A DNA stretch of 64,000 nucleotides from Medicago truncatula (Eukaryota; Streptophyta; Magnoliopsida; Fabales; Fabaceae): contig NC_053049.1 in assembly GCF_003473485.1 (NCBI RefSeq), forward strand, positions 9,486,001 through 9,550,000. The letters run 5' to 3'. How positions within the stretch are numbered: position 1 is the first letter of the stretch; each line of letters begins with the position of its first letter. The translations under genes and the position numbers were made by a program. The notes beneath the pieces are model-generated. The model saw nothing but the letters and a program-made list of their open reading frames with translations. It did no database searches and was not told where the DNA came from. Positions 55,345-64,000 of the stretch are shown one piece after another.

Positions 55345-56280
55345 CTTATTTCTATCAAAGTCTGTCAAAAAATGCTTATGTGGATTTTATTGCTAAGTTG
55401 ACAACTTACCTCTCTCAAAACTAGGATTCATAAGTGTAATATTTAGTCTTATTTTGAAACAAAAATCATTTGATTACTTGATTATAATGTTGTTAACAAA
55501 ATATTTATCTCTAAAATTAGGATTGAATTAACAAACAAAAGAAGAAAATGTATAAAAGTAATTATGTTTGGTGTCATAAATATTTTTTAACCTTCCACCT
55601 CAATGTTAAATGGTCATATAATCACTTTTTAACAAAGTTGTAGAAAAAAATGATCATTTTGTTAAAAAAAAATAATAATTAAAGGACTAACTTGTTTACT
55701 ACTATAAAGGACCATTTTGAAACTAAAAAAACTAAAATATGGTATAAACGTTAAAATTAATTGACCCTGGGATGTATTTGGCCTATATTTATTTATTTTT
55801 TAATCAGATCATCTTTGCGTGAAATAGAAAAGACTCTCTTTTAATTGGTTAGAATCATGATAGCTGAAAAAGTTATTCCTCAACAAATTCTCATAGTTGA
55901 ATTTAAACTCAAAGGACCTCTGGTGAACCGGAAGAAATTGGTTATAGTCTCATTCAAGTGATTATGGATTAGTATCTTTTTATGTTTTTAGTTTTGTGGC
56001 CGCATAAATTGATTTTGGATTACAATGTGTATTTTAATAAAACATAAAACAAAATTACTAAGTTTTGTGCGTTGGTTAATTGGTCATATCTTTTTGAGAA
56101 AATGTATTGGATTGATATTATTAGTTTGGTCAAAGCAAAAAAAAATTCAAACAAACATAAGTTAACTATGTGATTTGATATGTACATTTTGTTACAATTG
56201 CACAATTAGGTGAGTAAAATATTTGTTGTTTTTAATTTGTTATCTTTGTCAACTATTTAGACGGAACACCGCTTCCATAT
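55345..56280. other. Intergenic, nothing recognised
   Basis: AT-rich spacer with a fragment of 'ggaccattttgaaacta' repeat style near 55705-55745. No gene evidence. Confidence 0.45.
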
Positions 56281-56284
56281 TTTT

Positions 56285-56830
56285 ATTAAAATGAAATCTT
56301 AGAATACAACGAGAGGGAAGTGGATGAAATCAACATTGAAAGAGAGTCCATGTTGAAATAGATCTGGAAACGGAAGAAGCTAAACAAGAACAAAATGGCT
56401 CCATCGTAGACGAAGGAGATCTTACTATTTGTCTTTTTTCGGAAAAAAAGATAAGACTTTTACTTTGAAAAACATTGAGGAAGATAGTAATCTCTTCACA
56501 TTGAAAAAACCTCTTGTAACTACTCTTTTCTATTATAAAAAATGGATTAGGCCATTGCGATATATAAAAAATGATCGCTTTGAAAAAGTCATACGAGATG
56601 AAAACTCACAATTTTTTTTCATATATGTCAAAGTGATGTAAAAGAACCAGTATCTTTCATGCATCCATCTGATTTTGTCTAGTTTTTTTAAAATCATACA
56701 AAAAATGGATCTCTTCACTAGAGATAAAATCTCCTATAATGATAATGAGTTGTCCAATTATTGAAGCTCCACTAATAAAGAAAAAAGAAAGAGTATATCT
56801 TGATCATTAGAGAAGAGCTATATCTTTGAT
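56285..56830 (+). pseudogene. ycf1: Plastid ycf1 (tic214) fragment in nuclear DNA
   Basis: One frame reads ETEEAKQEQNGSIVDEGDLTICLFSEKK. After a shift it reads [54 protein letters not shown]. Then, after a stop, come IQKMDLFTRDKIS and STNKEKRKS. This follows the order of the conserved chloroplast Ycf1 block (..[32 protein letters not shown]..MSLFT..). Stops, frameshifts and an internal deletion show an old nuclear copy of plastid DNA. Edges are approximate. Confidence 0.78.
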
Positions 56831-56884
56831 CGTATTTGCTTTTTCACTCTCATGAAATAATATCAGTTAGGCTTCCTCTAACTC

Positions 56885-57060
56885 AATGTCCGATTTTGGT
56901 ATTATCAAAGTTTTTAACATCAAAATACATCCTCCTAATGCTCCTTCTATCAAGAAGGTGACTTGGCTGGCATCCTTCATATCTTTAATTAGATAAATTG
57001 TAATATCGATGGTGCCTCGTCTGGTATTTCTGCTAAAACTTCTTGTGAAGAAATTTATAG
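56885..57060 (+). pseudogene. Possible LINE RNase H start fragment
   Basis: FNIKIHPPNAPSIKKVTW followed after a shift by INCNIDGASSGISAKTSC resembles the tryptophan-containing linker and first motif (N-x-D-G) of plant LINE RNase H-like domains. Very short and broken. Confidence 0.45.
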
Positions 57061-57064
57061 AAAT

Positions 57065-58140
57065 ACATATGTGGAATATTTAGAAGAATCAAAAGAGGGA
57101 AGACAAGAAAAAAAAAATGAAAAACTAGTCCAGTGCAGAGGTAGGGTAACACGTGAATAGGATTGGAATTTTGAAATTTATGCAAGGATATTTTTGTTTG
57201 AAACATCCATCTTTTGAGACTCATTTTCTCTCCCCTTAAAAAATATATATATTTTACAAATGTACTCGTAACTTGGGGTGGGAATAGGTTAGTTCGACTT
57301 AAGCTTTGCAAGATTTAACCTTTTGAAAGTCTGATAACCAATACTAGTATGTTTAAAATTTTGTTTCATATGAACATATTTAAATAAACAATGTGATCTA
57401 AGTTTAAATAAACTAACGAACTAATAGACGAATGAGATTAAACCCTTTTTTATATTTAATATTTTTTAAGAAAATTTAACATGAATTATTAGAGAATTTG
57501 ACTATATATTATATCATAATTCAATTTTAGTTTATAATAATACATTTAAATATGCGAAAAATGAATACACACTAATAAACGTAATTTTTTTTTTAAGGAA
57601 ATAAGCGCAAATTATTAAAAAGGTTAACAAATTTATAATTTAATTCAAAGTACAAAATAAATATAGTAATATTAGTGGTAAATAATATTATTCATATTTA
57701 CATAAGTAAAGCTGCCCAATAGATCTAATAGGTTTTTTATGACTCGTGACGTGACATTTTTAGCTTAATGGGCTTCTAAAAAGCCTAATACTGCACTATT
57801 TAAGAAGAAGAAAAAATGACATGTTATGGCTTGTCATAGGCTAGATCGTAGATCCTTGTATGTCAGTTTGACGTATTATCATCCTTATTCACAATAACTT
57901 CCCATTTAAGTTGTTTTTTCGGTTTTTTTATATATTCGGATTTTTCAATAAAAAAAAGGCAACAAACAAATGCATTACTCTTAAAAAAACAATTATTTTT
58001 AATATATATATATATATATATAACTTTTCAATCAAAAAGTTGTAACAAACTGACTGTAAATTATATAAAATAATTAAATTTTAATATAGTATTGAAATAT
58101 TATCACAAGTTAACTATTTAGCTTATACTCTATAATTTGA
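57065..58140. other. Intergenic, AT-rich
   Basis: Includes a (TA)n run at 58003-58022. No coding evidence. Confidence 0.5.
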
Positions 58141-58149
58141 TCATAAATG

Positions 58150-59080
58150 AAGTCTCGAGTATGATCCATCTCCGACAAAGAAGCTACATTGAAACTCTTG
58201 TTGGATCGAAGTTAGTTGATCTATGATAATCATCGTGGTGAATGAGTGTAATTTCATCTTCATAAAGATTGACGTCAATATCCATTTCAACATTCCTTCT
58301 GATAAATTATATATTGTCATTGTTGTGAAAACAACTTGAACTTGTGTTTCATATTTAAAATTAGGTATCTAACGAATGATAGCAAATGTGTTCTTTCATA
58401 CCCCTAAAATTTCTTTTAATTGCGCACCTTAAACTTGAGTGGTAATAATTGCATACTTTATTATGATTTTCAAACCCACTTGAATACCTAAAATCAGGAA
58501 GGCACCAATGTTCACAACTATACGGACTAATGTATCTTATTGGCGTTGGATAGCCAGAATCCACCAAATAATACTTACTTAAAAATAAAGTAATTATTAG
58601 AATGTGAAAATAAAGTATTTGTTAATACAACAAATCGTTCCTAGTCAGACAAAAGAACATACCTGGAAGAAAATGTGGAAAATTAAGGTTTGTAATTGTA
58701 ATAGCTTGGTCAAAAACATTGATATCATTCGCAGTACATTCCCATTCAGCTAATACAAGAGTGAAACATATATTCCTATCACATACAATCATTATATTTT
58801 GTGTTGGATATCATTTTGTTACAATAAAATTTGCTAGCTCACTGGCATTGACTACACATAGCACGTGGGCACCATTAATTGTTTTAATAACATTCTTAAA
58901 AATGGTCAATAATGTTGATTAATTTTTTTAGCATGATAATCACAAAAATATAGGATCTTCGGGTTAATATGGTCGAAGGACAAATTAAGGCAAGCATAAA
59001 ATGTACAATAGAAATGTCTAACAACATCAGAAGAAAAGAAAGGAGCAACGAACATGTGTTAAAAGCAGAGAAAACTGAAA
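58150..59080 (-). pseudogene. PIF/Harbinger transposase remnant (HARBI1-like DDE)
   Basis: Read on the minus strand from the right: SSDVVRHFYCTFYACLNLSFDHINPK; then INGAHVLCVVNASELANFIVTK, stop, YPTQNIMIVCDRNICFTLVLAEWECTANDINVFDQAI; then YYLVDSGYPTPIRYISPYSCEHWCLPDFR and ENHNKVCNYYHSSLRCAIKRNF. This is the DDE_Tnp_4 domain layout of plant Harbinger transposases. The first catalytic Asp of (A/I)IDGTH is Asn here. The second (NDI) and the LVDSGY Asp remain. Several frameshifts and at least one stop make it dead. Confidence 0.82.
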
Positions 59081-59369
59081 GTTGCGTTGATGAATGAAGG
59101 ACCAAACGACACTTGAAGTCTAAAAGGGAACTCTGAATACCTTAGGTTGCTAAAACAAAAAAATGCAAAGTGTTCCAAACATACGTTTGAAACATATTTA
59201 TACTTCCTTCGCAACCTTTCAGAAACCAAACGAACGCGATCCAGTGCAATCCTTCACGTACGACTCTTCATCAACTAAACATAACAACACTCCAGATCGT
59301 CCCAACCAACGAATCCAATGGTTCAAATCAAACTCCTTTGGTTCTCAAACGTTAGGAATAGATCAACGA

Positions 59370-60075
59370 TTCTGATAACGTCTTGGAAACACAAACCGAG
59401 ACGCCCTCAAGGTGCTAGGTACTCAAGTACCCACATAGCCTTTACACGTGGCATTTAGAAACCAAAGGTCATGTCCCCTCAGTCTCATCCTCGAGACACT
59501 GGCATTAATTGCTGAATGACAAACGACCAACTCTCTGATGAGGGAATCTATTCACTTCTGATCAAGCATGGACAGCTCAGACGGGTCGGGCGTACTTTTC
59601 CAAAACAGGACAATCTTGGCATAATATGGCGAACAAACGGAGGGGTCGACAAGCACGCATCCCCACACATTATGAGCTTGACCCCCGCAACAAATCACCA
59701 TGAATATCCAAGTCCCTGGAAATGCTCGCCCAACCGAGCAAAAAGGTCGTCCACAGCGAACTTCAAATCAACACTTCCTTAAGAGAACTTTCCAGCTTCT
59801 CCATGTGTACTCCCCTAAACACATTCATCACACGTGTGCCTTATAACAGCTTTGCATTTACCCACCTCTATAAATAGGAGGCTCCTCGCAGCCTCCAAGG
59901 TTGAATCTCTCACACTCTCAAACCCCCATTCTGAACTCTACTGACTTGAGCGTCGGAGTGTATGCAGGTACACACCCCCCTTTTGGTCCAATCCTCACTG
60001 GAAGTATAAACAACCATCGTGAACCACTACATTCAATACAGCGTCGACAGACACCTTCTGGTAAGGTACGATCAC
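59370..60075 (+). mobile_element. Probable gypsy-type (solo) LTR
   Basis: A GC-richer block unlike its surroundings has 'cctctataaataggaggctc' (TATA box at about 59869-59877). It is followed 50-90 bp later by 'gaatctctcacactctcaaa' and 'cttgagcgtcggagtgtatg' with 'caggtacacaccccc', the usual leader of legume Ty3/gypsy LTRs. No gag/pol follows and no second LTR is present, so it may be a solo LTR. The boundaries are approximate because no target duplication was confirmed. Confidence 0.6.
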
Positions 60076-60282
60076 AACTTAACATTAAACATCCACATAA
60101 ACACTTTTTGATTGAGTTTGATGAAATTAGGATACTGGTGCAAATATTTTATGACTTAAAAGGATCAATTTGTAACTAAAAAAACTTAAAAGAGTAACTT
60201 GTTATAATCATGTAACTTAAAGGATCGCAAATGATATTTGCCTATTAATAAAGAGCAATTTGTTATAAGAGAGGAATATGTT

Positions 60283-60399
60283 TTTTGAAGAAACTAAATT
60301 AGCCGACTTAAATTGGCACAAGGGAGAATCGAAACCTCGAGGAGGAGCACACTCCTAGATCCCAAACCAAGACCACCGTACCAACTCAAATGGGTTAGG
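60283..60399 (-). mobile_element. tRNA-derived SINE (minus)
   Basis: On the minus strand 'tttgagttggtacggtgg' serves as the A-box region and 'ggtttcgattctc' as the B box, ending in an A-tail. A 12-bp duplication, gaggaatatgtt, lies at 60271-60282 and 60400-60411. Confidence 0.78.
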
Positions 60400-60411
60400 G
60401 AGGAATATGTT

Positions 60412-60697
60412 AATAAAAGACGTTATATAAGATAAAAAGTTTCTTAAATAAAAATGTAAGATAAAAAGTAGTTTATGACCATTTACAACATTGATATGAA
60501 AATTCAAAAAATATTTAGAACATCAAACATGATAATTTACATAAATTTGATCTTTATTGTTCTCAATTTAATTTGAATTTTACATATAAATATTTAATTA
60601 ACAATATTATTAATCAAATAATCGATTGTATTTCAAACTAAAACTAAATAATAATATATTTTTTTGGTCAACAATAACTTTATTTTTTAAAACGGTA
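60412..60697. other. AT-rich spacer
   Basis: Nothing recognised. Confidence 0.5.
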
Positions 60698-60706
60698 AAT
60701 TTAGAA

Positions 60707-61918
60707 GGGTTAATATGTCTTTACCCCCTGTAATTTGGGCGAGTTCCGGTTTTCCCCCTGTAAAAAAAAAGTTTAGATTCCAACCCTGTAAAATAAAATT
60801 CTTTGATTTTAGCCCCTGACCCATGTGACTGTGCATAATTGCTGACGTGGCGAGCTGACTGTATAATTAATTTTTTTTATTTATTTAAAAAAATATATAA
60901 AAATTAAAAAAAATCAGGATTTTTTTTTATTACGAAAAATATTTTCTGAAATATATATTTTTCGAAAATTCCAAAATTTATAATTTACGAAAAATATATA
61001 TTTCAAAATTTTTTAAAAAGTATTTTGGAAAATGTTGAAATATATATTTCAAAAAAAAAATTCAAAATTATTTTTGAAAATTTGGAATATAAATTTTTTG
61101 AAGTTTAAAACAGATTTTTTTTCGAAAAATAAGTTTTTAAAATTTTCTCAACAAAAAAACAAATCTGGATACAAATTTATTTAAAAATTTAGGAAAATTT
61201 AGATTTTTATTACGATGTGTTACAGATTTGAGAATATTTTTTAATATTTAAAAATTGAGGATAAAAAAAAATCTGGAAATTTTTTTAATATTTAAATTTA
61301 TTCTTATCTATTTGTTACATGTGTTATTTGTATTGAAAATTGTAGGCATTTTTGAAAAGAAACAGCCAACCCAAAAGCTAAAACGGGTTGTTTTCTTTAT
61401 ATATATTTTCAAAAATATTATATAAAAAAAAATTCATACACTTACTATATTTTGAAACTTTCGAAAAATAAAAAAAAAAAATCCGAATTAAATTAAAATT
61501 TTAAAAATATATGAAAAAAATAATATAAACTAATTTTTGAATGTTTTGGTAAAAAAATTAATATTTTTTTTTTGAAAAAAATCCAGTTTTTTTTTTCGTT
61601 TTTTAAAAAAATTATTTTTTTTCTTGATTTTAAATTTTTGAAAATTAATTTTCAGTTTTTTTTTATCTTTTTAAAAATAATTTATTAAACAATTACACAT
61701 ATGTTAGATTTAAAAAAAATTAAAATTAAAATAATTACACAGTGGCGTGCCACATCAGCGTCTGAATGGGGTCAGGGGTGTTTTGTAGAGAATCTTCATA
61801 TTACAGGGGTGTTTTGTGGAGAATCTTTATATTATAGGGTTGGAATCTAAATTTTTTTTTTTTACAGGGAGGAAAACCGAAACTCGTCCAAATTACAGGG
61901 ATAAAGACATATTAACCC
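60707..61918. mobile_element. Mutator-like non-autonomous element, 1212 bp
   Basis: The ends 'gggttaatatgtctttaccc' and the inverse 'ataaagacatattaaccc' are extended by 'tgtaatttgggcgagttccgg' and its complement. Near-exact 9-bp duplication: aatttagaa at 60698-60706 and aatttacaa at 61919-61927. The interior is extremely AT-rich with many 'ttttcgaaaaat'-type pieces and no coding sequence. A partial copy is at 18692-18800. Confidence 0.78.
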
Positions 61919-62267
61919 AATTTACAACAATAAACGTCTGTATAAACACTTTTAACCATGTTTATTTGGTCTAAAAAAATAAACAAATTAACGGTGTAAA
62001 AGTTAAAACTTGATTTAATTTGGGCTTGGTTTCATGTTTTTCGAATATAAAATTCGTCTCACCTATCTCGCTGCGGAACCCTAATTTTCAAATTACGCAG
62101 ATTTCTCATTCCACACCCTCTGGTACTCTCTCTCTCATCGCTAATTAGGGTTTGTGCGATTCCCCTTCGTGAATTTGTTAAATCTTCAATTAGGGTTAGG
62201 GCATTGTGTACTAGTTTTGTTTGATTGATTTTGTTTCATTTGGTTTTGATTTTGTGAAGGAGGAAAG

Positions 62268-64000
62268 ATGAGGCCGGTTTTCGCTGGAAATTTGGAGTAC
62301 GATACTCGTCAATCAGAACTTGAACGCTTGTTCTCAAAGTATGGAAGAATTGAACGTGTTGATATGAAATCTGGTATAATCTCGTCTTTCTCAATTCACA
62401 TGCTCAAAATTTACTTGTTTAATTGCTAGTTTTTGTTCTTGAAGATTTTAGTTTCATTTTGTTGATCAAGTTTCAAGATTATAGCTTAACCCTTTAACGG
62501 TTTCCTGGTTAATATTATAATGGGGCATTCTGGGTTTTAATCAAGTACTAAGATTATAGCTTAACCCAATTTGTGTCACTGTGGAGAACGGTAAATAATG
62601 AATTTGTTAGTGTTAGATTAGGTGTCATAGATTGTATGAAGTTCGTGTGTCAGTTCGAGGAAAATTGAGTTGTGAACTTATGGTTTATGGTATGAGGTGA
62701 TTTAGGCTATTGTAAACTAGGCACGAGGGTACTGCGAACACAATCATGTTCGCGAATTTGGATATGGAGTTATTGATATTGCAATGGCGGATTTTTGGCT
62801 TTCCTTCATGGCCAATTTTTTTGTAAACGATGGCGGTGCAATGGCGCCATACTCGTATATGGTGGTGCCATATGTTGGCTCTCCGCCATCGACAACACTG
62901 ATGTCTAGTTCCTATGTCTCGATGGAAAAAGAAACGGCAGACGCGGAATTGCAATGCCTTTGAAAAAATCCTTTGGTTTTTAAGTTTTTCTTTTGACGCA
63001 GGAACTTCTACTAAGGGAAAATATGCTGAGCGTCTGTCTTGGCTAGCCAACCTCTGCAAATTTTTTTTGGAAGAAAACCTTCCGCTCCCCTTCCATCCAC
63101 AGATCTGCATTTTCTCATGTGATCATTCGTCACTCACTAACATCATCACTCATTACTCATCACTCATCATTGACATTTCAATCAGAACTGATCTTAATGG
63201 GATCATCATTCAATTTATTAAAGCCATGCCTAGCTTCACTGAACATAGGGGATCAATGAAATTCTGTCAAGTCATGCCCTTCTATTTCTGAAATCTCTTG
63301 TGCTGTCTGAATGGAGAATCATGCTTGGCAATTACAATCTCAGACCTGAATTTTGGATTTAAACCTTTAAAAGCAATCATGATTTGTTTCCTCATTCAAC
63401 ACCTCTACAGCTTCATGTGCATCAGTCCACACTTATATTCAGGTGTTGTATTCCTTTGTTCCTAACAGGGAAAATGATTTCCTGGTTTGGCTGATGTACT
63501 TGGTGAGGTATAACATGTTGCTATGTATTTTATCTTCATTTATGTCTCTAATTTCAGTTTTGTTGCAGGATTTGCCTTTGTCTATTATGAAGACGAACGT
63601 GATGCTGAAGAAGCAATTCGTGCGCTTGACAATATTCCATTTGGTCATGACAAGCGACGGCTATCTGTGGAGTGGGCTAGGGTATGCCAGTACTTTAGCG
63701 ATCATGTTTTGGTTTTATTTACTTGTCAATGAAGACATGTGAATATCACAATGCCCTGCCTGAGAAAAATATGAACTTACTGATCTGTTTTCATTTTGGC
63801 AGGGTGAACGTGGGCGTCACCGTGATGGCTCAAAGCCAAACCAGAAGCCCACTAAGACTCTATTTGTGATTAACTTTGACCCGATTCGCACTAGAGTTAG
63901 TGATATAGAGAGACACTTTAAACCTTATGGGCCGCTTCATCATGTTCGAATTCGTCGGAACTTTGCATTTGTGCAGTATGAAACACAAGAAGATGCTACT
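62268..64000 (+). CDS. RS31: RS31-type SR splicing factor (5' part, cut by window end)
   Basis: Plant-specific SR protein of the RS subfamily: two RRMs followed (outside the window) by an Arg/Ser-rich tail. It acts in nuclear pre-mRNA splicing. Exons 62268-62373, 63569-63681 and 63803-64000+ have GT-AG borders and join in phase. RRM1 is [73 protein letters not shown]2 starts [46 protein letters not shown]. The MRPVF start and the GERGR linker match RS31 better than RS40/RS41. The first intron (1195 bp) splits RNP1 of RRM1 and is unusually long, as in SR genes with regulated splicing. ATG 62268 is preceded by a TC-rich leader (62104-62160). Confidence 0.9.

Noticed and set aside
62685..63110. 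141-aa minus-strand frame
   Set aside because: It overlaps the first intron of the RS31-type gene and a dispersed repeat; composition is not protein-like.

Overview
The window looks like plant nuclear DNA, AT-rich and packed with repeats. Gene content and repeat style point to a legume close to Medicago truncatula. That is an inference from protein resemblance and from the type of non-autonomous elements, because no alignment was run. No bacterial, CRISPR, rRNA or organelle-chromosome organisation is present; one stretch looks like a decayed plastid ycf1 insertion.

Seven protein-coding genes and one tRNA gene are supported. (1) A cucumisin-type subtilase, 9022-12260 (+), keeps its catalytic residues but has lost almost all of the protease-associated domain. 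(2) An intronless BCS1-like AAA-ATPase, 20911-22362 (+). (3) A RABA3-type Rab GTPase, 30950-32703 (-), two exons. (4) tRNA-Glu(CUC), 33772-33844 (-). (5) A U-box/ARM E3 ligase of the PUB43/PUB44 (SAUL1) group, 38277-42145 (+), four exons. (6) A PLS/E-type pentatricopeptide protein resembling At5g08510, 43817-46815 (+), two exons. (7) An ECA2-like type IIA Ca2+-ATPase, 47437-51409 (-), seven coding exons. (8) The 5' part of an RS31-type SR splicing factor, 62268 to the window end (+). For the multi-exon genes the exon joins were checked by splice dinucleotides, reading phase and continuity of family motifs. These are unrelated housekeeping or signalling genes, and nothing suggests an operon or cluster.

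The space between genes is mostly mobile DNA. Region 1-8.9 kb is a stack of Mutator-like (9-bp target duplication) foldback elements. It includes a diverged tandem duplication (about 3070-5065 and 5195-6055) in which each copy carries private insertions, so each copy records the other's empty sites. Region 13-20 kb has more foldback elements and two 5'-truncated LINE insertions with exact target duplications. Region 22.9-25.1 kb is an old LINE tail interrupted by a 1.6-kb poly(A) retroposon. Region 26.9-30.6 kb holds LINE pieces, ending in a large inverted repeat of a LINE ORF1 (gag-like zinc-knuckle) segment with a SINE and a foldback element in its loop. Region 34-36 kb has a LINE insertion with an exact 16-bp target duplication and a missing zinc-finger domain. 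Region 52-62 kb contains Stowaway-like elements, the ycf1 remnant, a PIF/Harbinger transposase remnant, a probable gypsy-type LTR, a SINE and a 1.2-kb Mutator-like element.

I did not find a convincing new multi-gene system. The most unusual items are the PA-less subtilase, the small poly(A) retroposon family (3217-3717 and 6343-6903), the large LINE hairpin, the paired occupied/empty sites in the duplication, and the palindrome-tipped Mutator-like element at 16563-17432.
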